Shown: positions 31,351 through 45,752 of the stretch, in pieces
Numbering within the stretch: the stretch's first letter is position 1
Layout of the letters: each line of letters begins with the position of its first letter
Assembly (NCBI GenBank): GCA_029204225.1
Contig: CM055101.1
Coordinates: 45,444,180 to 45,508,179, forward strand
Source of the DNA: Diphasiastrum complanatum
Taxonomy: Eukaryota > Streptophyta > Lycopodiopsida > Lycopodiales > Lycopodiaceae
Length of the DNA: 64,000 bases
Direction: 5' to 3'
Translations under genes and position numbers: made by a program
Notes under the pieces: generated by a model
What the model saw: the letters and a program-made list of their open reading frames with translations, nothing else
Told to the model about the DNA's origin: nothing
Databases searched by the model: none

Positions 31351-31708
31351 TGTTACGAGCTCGTAACCAGTGCCGAACTCTAGAGAACACATATAGGTCA
31401 GATACCACAATCAGGGTCGTGTCCAGTGTACATGACCAACAAGGCAAGACAGTGTGAGTAGTGTGGCCCAGCACGGTCCATAGCCATGGCGGGCCTAACA
31501 CAGCCTAGGGACCCTGTCAGCAGGATAGGGCTCCCAGTTGGGTCCCGACGTGCAGTCGGCCAGGTCAGTGCCACGTGGCCGACACTTGGCAGTAGCATGC
31601 TACCAGTCCTCACACTGGGCTAGGAGGGGCTTACTCTATATCAAGGAGTAGGCAAGGTTGGGTGGATCAGTTAGTGTTTGCCCTACTGTGGTGTTAGGAT
31701 CTATTACA
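31351..31708 (+). repeat. 3' LTR
   Basis: Same length as the 5' LTR, about 95.5% identical by eye. Mostly transitions separate the two. Followed by AGTAC, the right target duplication. Confidence 0.93.
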
Positions 31709-31713
31709 AGTAC

Positions 31714-32600
31714 ACAAATTGAATCATTCACATTCTACACACAAAAGCTAGAAACTTGATATAGAATATTGAGGAATGATGTTTTCCCTTTCTTATGCAC
31801 TAAAACTCACCACAATCCAACTAGTAGGGAGAGAAATCAGCCTACTACAAGTATTTTGACCTAAATTGAGTTTTGGATTACAAAAATCTCCATTCTACAC
31901 ATCAAAATGCTTGATCTTGACAAGGAATCACTCTAGCACTCTAGAATTGGTGATACTTCCAAATGACTCACTATAAATGGCTTCTCCTCCACTTATAGCT
32001 TGCAACAAAGCTTTGATATCATGTGAAGAAAATCAGATCACAAAGACCTGATTATGCCCTTTGAAAACAGGAAGTTCTCTCTCTCTCTCTCTCTTGAACT
32101 TTGGATTAGTAGGAAAGCACATCTAGCATCATTAACAATGTAGAAATATTGCATCTACTACACATAGAAGATGTACTCAAAAAGAACTTGTCAAAATCAC
32201 TTATGTAAGTTGATTTACTGTTCCAGTCCATACAACAATCGTACAACAAGAGTACACACACATGGAAACTCATACATATAAGAAAAATAGTATTCTATAC
32301 ACAAGAATCCACTATATCATCACCAAAATTTAAAAATGGTTGTCAAACCAACCCCAAAGAGATATCTTCCATAAGAATGAATGAGAGAAGAATGAGAGAG
32401 ATGAAATGCTCCCACTCTTGTAGCCTATTTATAGTAGCCCTTTGCCTCATTTGGATGCTCTTACACAAGCTTATCAACTTATGGAAGGTTCTAGATCTCT
32501 TCCAAACCCTAGATCTAGAATGACTAGATTCAATGAACATGAATAAGCCAATTACAATATTTTTATATGTGACCTTATCAACATGCCTAAGTTGTCAAAA
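31714..32600 (-). mobile_element. minus-strand LTR with TATA box and primer-binding site
   Basis: Read on the minus strand: TATAAATAGG (plus coordinates about 32424-32433), a 5'-UTR-like stretch, then a PBS-like ATGATATCAAAGC (plus 32010-32022). This order (promoter, R/U5, PBS) fits a 5' LTR in reverse orientation. A short (CT)n is at 32070-32093. No coding part was recognised in the 300 bases left before the neighbouring gypsy. Confidence 0.5.
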
Positions 32601-33421
32601 ATAGTAAATCCACTATTCTTAGGCCTTATTAACTTTGTAAGTCTGTCTCTAAGTTTAAAATGCATATTGGCTTCAAAATTGCCAAATAAACTCAACATGA
32701 AAAATCATAAACTAGTTGACAATTTTTCACACTAAACACTAGTTCACAAATTACACGATAAGTCTAAACTCTATCACTTTGTATATATACCATAAATCAG
32801 AATAAGACAGATATATAGATAGTCAAATCAATCATCGAAATATGTAATCATATATCAGAATTCGAACATGAATTCAATTGTATCAGATTATTTGAGTATT
32901 TAGAACCAAATATATCGATAGTGAGAGTAATTTAAGATATAGAGAGTGTTTTATCCGTCAGTTGCTTCGATCAATTACATAAGCTTAGTAGGATCATAGC
33001 GCTTAGCACACAACTAACATGAACCATTATCAAGCATGTGATTCTCTTTCACAATCTGATCGTTGCATTACAATAGCTTAATTTACATATTCTCTATTTT
33101 CTTTACATGCATTAGTCATCATCGAATGCTCTCTCATTCTTTTTCTCTCTGTTCTCGATACTGTTATTTCACTGATTAATTTAGAATATGTTCAAAGGTT
33201 GCATGGCTGTCACAAACGATTGATTATTCGCACCCTTCATAGTTGTCTATGACACTTACCTAGATATTCTACTAAGTTAAACGAATGTTCTAAGCAGTCC
33301 TCTAAATCTCGATAGTTTGATTTGATCCTTATAGTTTCATTGTTTTTTCTTTCTTGATTGGGGAGATAATTTTGAGCTCACTTCTATTGCCTTGTCAACT
33401 ACATCACATTCTCCCAACAAA
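32600..33421 (+). other. probable copia 5' LTR, unresolved
   Basis: The PBS-like GGTGATATCAAAGC at 33422-33435 and the gag start soon after imply that an LTR ends near 33415. Its left end cannot be placed. Otherwise AT-rich with no gene. Confidence 0.4.
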
Positions 33422-33493
33422 GGTGATATCAAAGCATGTTTGAATTATCAATCGGTTGCACGATTATTATTATTTTAGATCATTCTTTAATCA

Positions 33494-33940
33494 TGGAAGG
33501 TTCAACCTCTAAGATACAATTTATCAACAAGTTCACCAGTGATGATTTCCACATGTGGAAATTCAAAATGAGGATGATTTTGATCAAGAAAGGACTCTAG
33601 AGATACGTTGATGTTTTGATAGCCAAATCAGTTGACCCAAAATTGTTGACCACATGGGTAGCAAATGATGGAAAAGCCTTAGCCATCATAGCTAATTCAC
33701 AAATAGCTCATGTAGCTAATTGTTCCAGTTCCAAAGAAGCATGGGACATTCTGACTAGTTTGTATGAAACGACAAATGTCACGACCCGTCTCTTTTTGAG
33801 AAAGAAACTTTTGTCAGTCAAGATGAGTGAAGAAACTTTAGTTAGTGATCATCTTAATGATTTCAAATAGTTGCTTAATCAACTCGCTGTAGTAGGTTTG
33901 CCGATATCGAATGAAGATGCTAACATACAGTCTGCTTAAA
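33494..33940 (+). pseudogene. Ty1/copia gag (UBN2-type) remnant
   Basis: Starts ATGGAAGGTTC about 60 bp after the PBS. Reads FTSDDFHMWKFKMRMIL, a TAG at 33598-33600, then KALAIIANSQIAHVANC and SSKEAWDILTSLYETT and LFLRKKLLSVKMSEET, the AWD-L---Y core of copia capsid. A second stop follows at 33868. Sequence switches to minus-strand pol at about 33936, so this copy is truncated after gag. Confidence 0.85.
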
Positions 33941-34330
33941 CATAGACTGGTCGAAAGATCAAGACCCTACACACCAATTGTAGAGAAAATAAATGTTTTG
34001 GAGATTCAAGATAGCACAAAATTCTGGTGTGCCTCCTGGTTAACCCTTTTGTAAATATATCAGTTACCATGTACTGGGTTCTGTAAAATTCCAGACCTAT
34101 ATCCTTGTTGAGTATTTTGCTCCTGATGTAGTGGTACTTAATCTCTATGTACTTGCTCATAGAGTGAAATTTAGGATTGATCGATAATGCAATAGCACTC
34201 TGATTGTCGCACGAAATAATTGTTGGAGCAGATTGTCTGAGTTCTCAACCAAATTGTCTCTTTAGTAGCTTGAGAGGCTGCAATGTACTTAGATTTTATA
34301 GATGAAATTGCAATAAAGGTTTGCTTTTGA
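33936..34330 (-). pseudogene. Ty1/copia RNase H C-terminus
   Basis: Minus strand, partly frameshifted: KYIAAS-like residues, then SKYIEIKYHYIRSK and DIFTKGLTRR, the HID-KYH-IR...DILTKGL end of copia pol. The 3' end of the element (lower coordinates) is cut off where plus-strand gag begins. Confidence 0.85.
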
Positions 34331-34335
34331 ATGTT

Positions 34336-35215
34336 TCAAGATATGAACAGGAAGTCAAGTCCAGAAGTAGATCTTATGATGTCGATATCGCCTGCCCAAT
34401 TTGCATCTGTATATCCATGAAGTGTATGGATATCAGATGAATCAACATCACCATAGGTCAATAGTAGCTCGTACATATCTCTGATTACTCTAGAAAGAGC
34501 TTTCCAGTGGATCATACCATGGTTGGCCATATATTGGCTCAAGGAATTGATGGCGTATGCAAGATCGGGCCAGGTAGAGATCATTGCATACATCAGAGAT
34601 CTGATAATTGATTGATATGAATATCCCTTCATTTTGGCCTTCTCCTCATTGGTCTGAGGGCATTGTTCCTTGGATAGTTTTGGACCTGGATCCATGGAAT
34701 TATGTACAAACTTGCAATTCATAAAATTGAATTTCATCAACAAATCATATAAGTACCTCTGCTGGGTGATATAGAGAAGTCTTTTGCTTCTGTCTCGGTG
34801 GATTTGAATCCCGAAACAGTAATGTGCTTCTCCCAGATCTGGCATCTCAAATTCTTGGGATAGCATCCTCTTGGTGTCCTTTGTCAGTCCGGTATTGTTG
34901 CTAAACAACAACGTATCATCCACATAGAGTGTGATGATGACAAAGGATTGATTGATAGCTTTGAAATATACATTACAATCTACAAATCTTGGTTCAAATC
35001 CATGATCTATCAAGAATGTGTTGATTCGATATAATCATGGTCTGGATGATTGCTTTAGACCATACAAAGCTCTCTGGAGTTTGCATACCTTATCTTCTCG
35101 ACCATTGAGGATATAGCCTTCTGGTTGGATCATGTAAATGTCCTCCTCGATAACTCCATTGAGGAATGTTGTTTGTACATCCATCTGGTGTGGATGTAGA
35201 GATGGTGTACAAATT
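34336..35215 (-). pseudogene. Ty1/copia reverse transcriptase
   Basis: Minus strand. About 35190-35020 gives YMIQPEGYI and CKLQRALYGLKQS with a stop; from 35013 one frame runs 225 codons: VIITLYVDDTLLFSNN (catalytic YVDD), FEMPDLGEAHYCFGIQI, LLYITQQRYLYDLLMKF, then SLMYAMISTWPDLAYAI and GYTDANWAGD, which begins RNase H. A good match to the C-terminal RT and start of RNase H. The N-terminal pol is absent. Confidence 0.92.
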
Positions 35216-35659
35216 GAAAGTCTAAGCTTATGAATACTTCAAGAATCGTTATGAGAAACAAAAGTAGCATAAGACACTCACTTAAATAGTGATAAATCGT
35301 TGTCCATGAGCATCTGGATGGGTGCTAGATGTGCAAGCCTCTTTTACCAAGAGTGAGATAGCCAAGAGAGGAAGAAGAAGAAGAGGAAGAGAAAGAGTGA
35401 TAGTATTGCATTTAGCCACACTTATATAACCACCAAATTTCCCTTTACGTTGAAAGATATGGTTGTGTAGAGATAGCCACAAGGTGGCTTGTGAAGCAAG
35501 TAATTGCTCCCTTCCATAGAATGATTTCGCTCAATCAGGACCTTATGAAACTAGAAGGGATGTTGTAATGAAAGAGTGTTAAGCGCGAGACCTTTAGGTA
35601 ATCCTAGCTCAATCTAGAAAGAGTTGTGTAAGTGTAGTGGGTTAAAGTTAGGCACTATC

Positions 35660-37855
<2,196 letters not shown>

Positions 37856-37857
37856 CA

Positions 37858-38245
37858 CAATAGATGGCTCTCAAAGAAGCAAGACACCATATCTCTCTCT
37901 TCCACTGAAGCCGAGTACAAAGCACTTACTACTACAACCAAGGAGATCCCTTGAATCAAAAGGCTTCTCGTGGAGCTCAAATGCATCAGATTTGAACACA
38001 CTCCCACCATTATGTGTGATAATATTTCAACCCAAGCCCTTGCCTCAACTTTCATGCAAGGAACAACCATATTGAGGTGGCACACCATTTTGGGAGGAAG
38101 AAGGTTCAATCAAAGGACATCATTTTGGAGCACGTGGTACCTCATCATGTGTTGCTAATCTTCTTACCAAACATTTGCTTAAAGCTTCATTTATTAAGTT
38201 TAGATCAGCGCTTGGAGTAATCTCTAAATCTATATTAAATAATTA
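37858..38245 (+). pseudogene. Ty1/copia RNase H
   Basis: Reads WLSKKQDTISLSSTEAEYKA, the hallmark S-KQ--V-LSSTEAEY block with catalytic Glu and Asp neighbours. LLVELKCIRFEHTPTIMCDN and STQALA then correspond to the D-S-A segment. After a frame change VAHHFGRKK and HVVPHHVL follow. Contains a TGA at the Trp codon of the EI-W segment. Upstream RT is missing. A 3' LTR may begin after about 38250 but was not delimited. Confidence 0.88.
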
Positions 38246-40235
38246 GCCCTCTTTTATGGAGTGTGAAAAGTGATAAAAGCTAGCTAGTTATTTTTGTTGC
38301 TAAGTGTCATCATGAAGGTGTTGGACCTCATTGATCCTCATCACATGTACACACTTTCATGAGTATTGGGCTTGATTAAACTTAGATATTATTAATTAGA
38401 ACTCAAGCTCCATGGAGAGCCAAAATCAATGTAAAAAACAATGCAAATGGTGCACCTCTTAATACATGCCATACATGTGGACCAATCACATTCAAGAGGT
38501 TGCAACTTGCTAGGGAAGGCCTAAAACCTAAGTTTGGCTACCCTAAGTGTAGTTATGAATCTCAATTCTCAGTATGTGAATGAGTGAAATTGGAAATCAC
38601 ATAATCAAAAGGAGTTTGTTTTTGAGACATTGGTAGAAACCGAAGAGCTCAATACCATTATCTCTCTACTCGAGAGTTGATGAGCAATTTTCATTCATAC
38701 ATGAAAATATGACTTGATTTCAATGCTTGATCTTGTCTTGTGTTCATATGCTCTTATCTTGATTCAAAGCTTGTTGGATTGCTCTTTCAAATCCGAGTTT
38801 GAGCATCTAGTTTTAATAGTGTACAATCATACATGCTTGGAGATCCTTTATGATCTCTTTAAGATCCTTCACACATGCTAAATTTTAACAGGTTGTAGCA
38901 ACTAGGGATTGTGAAAGAACAATGGTATTAATACAAGGATTTTGACTTGCAACTGACTTTTGTGAGATATTAACCAAAGAATATTCAAAACGGATCATCA
39001 TCATGTCAACATTTTAGCTCAATTCGAATCAAACTAATTAATAAAAAAGATTTAGACACTCACATTATCTTCATTAATGGCATAAATTGTGATAATGGTT
39101 GGAAAGTCCAATTTAGCCCAATAAGGCACCTCATATTAGAGGCACACACTATCAATAACTAAAGTTGTGCTAAACTTGAGCCTATTCTACATTCACTGAT
39201 TTTGAACTTTCTCTCATGAGATTTGAGAACTTATCTTTTTGAGAGCTATGGCTTTTGCCATTTGGTGATTCACATGCCTATCTTCAAACGAGAGCTTGAT
39301 CATGCTCTATTTTAAGGCCCTAATGTAATGAATGATCATTTAACGAAAAATTCCATCTACCTTTGTCTAATTTGGTGTAGCTTTGCACAATTTGTCTAGT
39401 TTCTTAGTTTCTTGTTTTACCATGCTAATTTGATGTTATGAATGGATTAAATGTTAGGCTACTAATGATAAATTCATCTTTCTTTGAAAGGCATGAGTGT
39501 TTTAATGGTATTGCCCAAACTCAAAAACTTCCAAACTAAGTCAATGGACTACAATCATTTTAATAAACGCTCGAAATGCACATGTTAATAATTATCTCTG
39601 AAAATTTATAGAGGATTGTTGAAAGCATGGCTCGCTACTCTTTAAATGTGCTTAAAGCATTGCACAAGTAATAAGACTTCACATTACATGTGTACAATTT
39701 CCATTATTGTAGCAAATATTGTTCTATGTCAATCTTAAAAAGGTGTATACTTAATAGTAGCCATTAAAATTTCCAAAATTTGCATGCATATTGTGATTTA
39801 CTACTCTTCCAAAATACCAATACACATATGCAATACTCATGTTTAATTTCATAAAATCAGCTACCATCTTTTGACTTCTTCTTTTTTTTCTATTTTATAT
39901 AATCAAGTGTTGTGAAAATGTTCCAATTAAGTTAACTTAAATGGCCATTTAAAAACTTTTTTTGAAATTTGAACATGGAGTGGAGCATCAACCATATAAT
40001 AGAATAAAATGAAAATTTTAAAATTAATATGTTTGAGAGCAACAAGTCTAGCTGCAAAGCTCATAGAAGTTGAATTCCATGAGTTGAGTTTGGTGGACGT
40101 GTTCTATAATATCTAGTGAATAGAATATTTCTTGATTAAAAATATGCCCAATGAAAACCTAGGTATGTGAAAGAGACCATGATCAATGATTCTGAGTCCT
40201 ACAATGGGTCCAAAGAGGAGAAAGTGTTGGAAGGT
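38246..40235. other. unassigned AT-rich stretch
   Basis: No gene recognised. The first few hundred bases may be the LTR of the copia copy just upstream. No tandem repeat or microsatellite of note. Confidence 0.4.
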
Positions 40236-40239
40236 CAAA

Positions 40240-40670
40240 TTAGTCTAAACTTATCTTAGAGCTAGAGTGTTGGTAGAAGAAGTTTATGGTGAAAATAAGA
40301 ATCTCAAAAACAAATTCTTGGGATAATATAGAATTGAGGGCTTGATCATCAACATAGAATTGAGGATTAATTAGGTTAAATATTAGATGACGGATTTTGT
40401 CGTGATATTGAAAAGAGATAGGAACATGAAGCAACCTTGTCTTTCTCCAATCCGATGCTCTTTCAAGTTGACATAGTTCTAATGTAGTTTGCCACTATAG
40501 TGGAATATCTCAAGGTGTATAGGCCTAATCTAACATTAATTAAAAATGAGTTGGAGAGAGGAGGGAGCCTTCTCTTATTCCAATGCAATGTTATTTCAAG
40601 TTGACATAGTTCTAATATACTCTAGCAATATAGTGAAATATCTTAGGGTGTGTAGGCTTTGCAAATATAA
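40240..40670 (-). pseudogene. LINE reverse transcriptase scrap with internal duplication
   Basis: On the minus strand about 40480-40430 reads NYVNLKEHRIGERQGC, matching the GVRQGCPLSP approach of LINE RT. Farther down FYVDDQALN may be the catalytic Y-DD box. About 100 bases of this region are repeated upstream: 40436-40530 and 40566-40660 share CAAGTTGACATAGTTCTAAT and a TGTATAGGC/TGTGTAGGC end. Heavily decayed. Confidence 0.5.
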
Positions 40671-40679
40671 CATTTAATA

Positions 40680-41440
40680 CAAATTGAATAGTGTTTAATC
40701 ATGATTTTGTCTTGCACCCATAGATTTTTGCCAAACTTCAAAAGATCAATGCACCACACAATATATGATGTGTATAGAATTCTATTTCATGAAATAAATT
40801 TGATCGGTGCACCTAGTCAATAACAATAATTAAGTGGTGGATGTTTTGTTTCAAAAAGGTGATGGCCAAAAAGGTCTTAGAAAGTGCTATTAAGATCAAC
40901 TTTTTTAAACCTTTGTCAATTTATTATAATATATCCAATTTTCTATTAAGGTAAACTTTTTCAAAACTTTTTAGAAGATAACTTTTTTATTATTATAGAG
41001 AATCAAATTTGAAAATAGAAAGTAAACCAATTAGAAAATTTGACTTGGGACATCAACAATTCAAAAAATTATAGCCTAAATCTATGACATGTGATTTTTG
41101 TGCCATGCAACTAGAAATAATGTGATCGATTCATTAAATATATTTTAAAGACAATAACAACCTTATCATGGTTAATTCTCATTGTCATGATGGACCATAA
41201 GCTAGATATTTGTAATATGGTTTGGTACACATTGGATACATACATGATATTTTATGCTAAAAACTTGGGAACTTGCACTTGACCAATGTATTAAAGTGAG
41301 ATTATATTTCATAAATAAAAGTGAAATTTACAAGAATTCAGATCAAGCTAACATGAAGATACAACAGAATATAGAAGGCACCATCCCAAAATGAGGCTGC
41401 AAGAATCCATACTTGGCACCTAACTATCTTCCCATCAGTA
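40680..41440. other. unassigned AT-rich stretch
   Basis: No open frames with recognisable content. Confidence 0.4.
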
Positions 41441-41446
41441 CAACTT

Positions 41447-41660
41447 TGAGAGAGAGAGAGAGAAGCCTTATCTTGCCTACAAGAGTCTTGGCTTATTACC
41501 TAACTCACTTCTCATCACATTTAAGAGAGAGAGAGAGAGAGAGAGAGATTTATTAATGTCTTTTGATGCCAAAAAGCATATAAGACCAAGTAGTACATCA
41601 CAAGTGTGTAGTAATCATAGGAGCATATTAAATCCGTAACCTAATAGAGAAAAGAACCAA
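41447..41660 (-). mobile_element. LINE 3'-end fragment with (CT)n tails
   Basis: The minus-strand 3' end TATATGCTTTTTGGCATCAA (about 41580-41561), then AATAAAT and a (CT)n tail (plus GA at 41527-41548), resembles the end at 18866-18900. A second short GA run lies at 41447-41464. Two independent copies of the same 3' end support a real element family. Confidence 0.55.
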
Positions 41661-41689
41661 GTCTAGCAAAACCAACAAATGCAAACGTG

Positions 41690-41955
41690 AATGTTTAGCT
41701 GAGATCGTGTGCTAAAATTGATTTCATGTGAAAAGACTGAAACATATTTCAATGCCTTCAAGAAGGATCATCAACATCGATACAAGGTCATACTTGATTG
41801 AAGAAAGTAAGAACCATTACCTCAAGCTTTCATTGTTTAGCCAAGATCATGTGATAGAGCCAATTTCATGTGAAGAAACTGAAACATATTTAATCAAATA
41901 GGATGCTCAACATGAATACAAGGTCACACTTGATTGAAGAAAGATAAGAATACTT
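41690..41955. repeat. tandem duplication, about 130-bp unit
   Basis: Units at about 41692-41815 and 41830-41945 share TTTAGC-GAGATC-TGTG, TTTCATGTGAA, ACTGAAACATATTT and ATACAAGGTCA-ACTTGATTGAAG words in the same order. Confidence 0.85.
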
Positions 41956-44640
41956 AAAATGAGGTGCTAACAACTTCATTGAATAGAATTCATTACCTCA
42001 ACATTTTTGAGGCTCGTCAAGCCGCAAAAAATCAATGGTCATGTCTTGTAGTTGGCTACTTGGCGCTAAATCCAATTTGATGTTGTATTCATTCAAAAGT
42101 AATCCTTTGAAGAGCTTTACAAATTCAAAATAAGTGCTACTAGAAATCCAGAAATTACTTATGCCCTCACATAAATTAAAGGTATAATTCATGTACTATA
42201 TATTTGTGCAAGTGGATTATAAAATGGCAATGTCATATTTGAAACATTCCTCAAAGTGGCACTAAAAGATAAACAAAAAGAATGATGAAATGCTTTATTG
42301 GAATTTGCTTGCTAACAAATAAGTGAATGTTTTATTCACAAAGGGAGAGACTAATTTTGCAAATATTTTCCATCGAAGCTAATCCTTGACAATGAACATT
42401 TGAGAGATCAATCAACAATGTATAGAAAGGGCAAGCTCCTTACACAATCTGCTTGTTAGTTAGCACCTCCATTCAACATCAAATATTAATAATAAAGGGA
42501 GAGATTAAGAAATAGACATGACTCTTCCAGAAGTACTTCTGCAACTTGTAATTGAAAGCATGGTGCTTGTCATCTACTATAGACCCAATAACATCAATGT
42601 ACAACAAAATCAATATGAATATTTTAGAGACCATTGGTACAATAATCTAGGATGTTATTCAGTTGCGACAGAAATAAATAATGAGAGCTCATTACAAGAT
42701 TGAAATGACCAGATTGATGTTTCAAATATATTCAACCATAATTTGTTATGGCTCACAAAAAGGCGACAATCAAAATGTGATGAACGTCGTGATTGTGAAC
42801 CTAAGCAATTAGTTGTTTTTTAAAAGAACATGAATGATCCTTTTATATTAGTTTAATACATGTAAAAATGTGTAAATAAACCTTATAGATAAGGGGTGTA
42901 GCCATGTAAAAAGACTTGATAAATGGTTGAGCCACTAAGGGTACTATGTCTCAATGCAAGAAGGTTTTAGCCAGTCTTGAATGTACTAGGGGTACTACTA
43001 GGTAGTAACGAGTTGGTGGTATATGTACATGTACCGATTGTCAATGTTTGGAGGATCTGGCTAGGAAGGTGTTGACAAAAGAATGTTGGAACCTTGTGGG
43101 GATGCCTCATTCTTATGTGCATTTGGCTAAATGGAGAAACTAGTAAAAACTCTTATGGGTGATTACTCCAGTCGCTTATTTCAAGATTATATAATGAAAA
43201 CGCTAGTCGTTTGAGATTCTTGTGTGATAGATCTTATCAAAGCTTTATTTTTGCAATTTTATTGTAGATTTTTTTGCGTTCAAGATTGTGTTCCAAAATG
43301 CAACCCCCCCCCCGGAATGCGTTCTGTTGCAAGGGTGACCGTCATATCTATTCCACTTCTTGTTGAGGTACTTGTGAGAAAACTTTTGTCTTCAATTTAC
43401 AACACCTTGTGTAGGTTAACTTATCCTATTAATGAGGGTGCAACAATTTGTAGAGTGATTGATTCAGCCAAGGAATGCTTCAAGCTCCTAGGCCATCTTA
43501 TTGCTTCTTAGTCCACTCACTCATTTGATTGCTTTCATAATTGTGGCATCCTTAATGATAACCAAACTTCCTGAAAATTTTGGTAAATGCAAGGAATAAC
43601 ATCAATGTAGTAGCATTATCTAGCTTGGTCTTATAGCACGACTTTCTTGAAATTCAATCTTTCTCTCTCAAATAAAACTACGACACCAAAACATCAAGTT
43701 TTGTCACCTTTATATAGTTCATTCTTCTACTATTAAATAATGTCTTCTTCATCATAGTTGATGATTTAGTGCTTAGGTGAGAGACATAAATCACAATTAC
43801 CTTACCGCAAGTCCATTGCCAACCTCAAAATTGACAAAAAACTTACCCATGTATGGTTTGAGTAAATTTATGATGTAATGTTGTTGTAGTGTTTGTCAAC
43901 CAACAATCATTTCTAGAAAACTCAAAGCTACCAAATTGAGCTTGAGGTTAATCTTCTGAACATCTTTGCCAAAAATTCTAAACTAACAACAACCACACTT
44001 TGAATATCCGTAGAGGTATCTCTATGCATAGCATGATGATCTAACCATTCATCATACTTGACATATAGACCTTACTCGTAAATTTTTCAGGCCTCAATCC
44101 TTTGGTCAAATAATCCTCAACCATCCTCTTTCCTCTCTTAGACTTACTTTGTATAATTATTAAATGATTGGACTAGATAGTGGAACTAGCTCACAACATT
44201 CAAGTGCACTGAAACCAGTTATCTCAATGTGCAATCTCTTTTTCAGTTGGCTGCGACCTCCTGGAGCAGAACAACTATTCCAAATTTTCTTATGCATGTC
44301 GGATTGAGGCATATGAGCACTCTACGAGCATCTATTTGACGATTGGGACGAGGTGGGCACAATGTCATGCACGAGAAACGAGTGTGGAGCTTGAAATCAT
44401 CAAATCCAGGTTTTCGGTAGGCCCACATAATTTTTGAAAAATGTATAGAACTAGTTGTAGGTGTCAGATTATTGGGGTGATATAAAGTGATACATTGTGT
44501 TTCCTCATGCCTGCAAGAATGCCTAGAATGTCTATTCTAGCCATTACGGCGCATACTTGAAGTTATGAATGCATTGCTCCCCTTTGGTGTTTTTTTTGGC
44601 CATCTTGTGAAATAAGTTGTAAGGTTCAAATTGAGGACCC
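41956..44640. other. unassigned
   Basis: Short frames only. The 61- and 95-codon frames at 42518 and 43224 have no recognised motif. A C10 run is at 43305-43315. Confidence 0.35.
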
Positions 44641-45752
44641 AAAAGATGCTAGATTCCTAATGCTTACAAGACATGACCTTTCATCTTTGGCCAACAAAAT
44701 TCTCTTCTAACAAAGTCAAGTGTTCCATGACTTCTTGCCAAATGTGACCGAAAAACTCATCGGTTCGACAAAGGTCTCGCAAAGAAAGATACAACTCGGA
44801 TTGGAACTCAACAAAGCATAAATGATTAACCTCTCCAATCCGGCTAAGAGCATCATCGACACAATTCGACGTACCTCGACGGAACTTAATGTTGAAATCG
44901 AATTCCTGAATGAGTTCCGTTTAATGGGCCTTACGACTAAGGTGCATCAAAGATAAACTTAAGATATTTGTGATCTGTCATAACCGCGAATTTAGATCCG
45001 TACAAATAATGTCTCCAGATCTTTAACGCGTGGATGACAACAAAAACTTCCTTCTCATAATTAGAATATCTACTTCTGGGTCCAACTTCTTGCTTTCGAA
45101 AGCCACGGGTCTACCATCCTGGTAAAGGACTGCACCCACCCCATAGCCACTAGCATCCGTTTTCACCAGGAAAGTTTTGCTAGGGTCCACTATGTGTAAG
45201 TAGGGGCGGTAGACACTAACATCTTCAAAGCTTCAAAGCTTTGATTTAATTCATCGGTCCAAACAACAAGTGGACTGATTTTCGAACACCTTCTAGCTTT
45301 CTTCGTATTACCCTTTTTAGTTTTACTTTTGGCTTTCTTCACTCCCTTAAGAAGATTCATTAAAGGTAACACAACTAAGGCATAGTCTTTAATAAACTTA
45401 TGGAAAAAACCTGTGAAGCCTAAAAGAGATTTTACTTCCCTTATTGTTTTCAAAATAGGCCAATCACGAACTTTCTGGACCTTATCATAATTGATCTCAA
45501 GACCTCGATTGGAAATTATATGTCCCAAGTACTTGAGTTTTGTCTGAAAAAACTCACACTTAGACTCCTTAACATAGAGCTCTGCCTGCCTTAGAATGTC
45601 TAAGACCGTACGCAAATGCGTCTCATGCTCCTCAAGAGTCTTGCTATAAATCAAAATGTCATCCAAAAACACCACCAAAAACTTTCCCAGATAAGGACGA
45701 AGAATATCGTTCATCTGCTGCAAGGTCGTTGGGGCATTAGGTAGACCAAATC
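44640..45752 (-). pseudogene. gypsy RT C-terminal half and RNase H
   Basis: Minus strand. From 45752: [39 protein letters not shown] (catalytic DD), KYLGHIISNRGLEI, SLLGFTGFFHKFIKDYA. 45190-45723 is a 177-codon uninterrupted frame with a Lys-rich insert (KGVKKAKSKTKKGNTKKARR) before VVWTDELNQSFEALK. RNase H continues from 45189: FLVKTDASGYGVGAVLYQDG, then after a frameshift YEKEVFVVIHALKIWRHYLY and, in the same area, FDFNIKFRRGTSNCVDDALS. Similarity ends near 44640. Confidence 0.9.

Larger units (their letters stand above)
28384..31708 (+). mobile_element. Ty3/gypsy chromovirus, internally deleted, with LTRs and TSD
   Basis: Two LTRs of 358 bp (28384-28741 and 31351-31708) in direct orientation, both TGTTACGAG...ATTACA. 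A 5-bp target duplication AGTAC stands at 28379-28383 and 31709-31713. A PBS-like TAGTATCAGAGCC follows the 5' LTR, and the polypurine tract AAGGGGGAGGGAG precedes the 3' LTR. The internal part keeps RNase H, integrase and chromodomain, but gag, protease and RT are absent. By eye the LTRs differ at about 16 sites, which points to an old insertion. It cannot make its own RT and would depend on relatives. Confidence 0.93.

Noticed and set aside
33422-33435. Certain primer-binding site for the copia gag copy
   Set aside because: GGTGATATCAAAGC differs from the consensus at several positions; kept only as a PBS-like element in support of the LTR entry.
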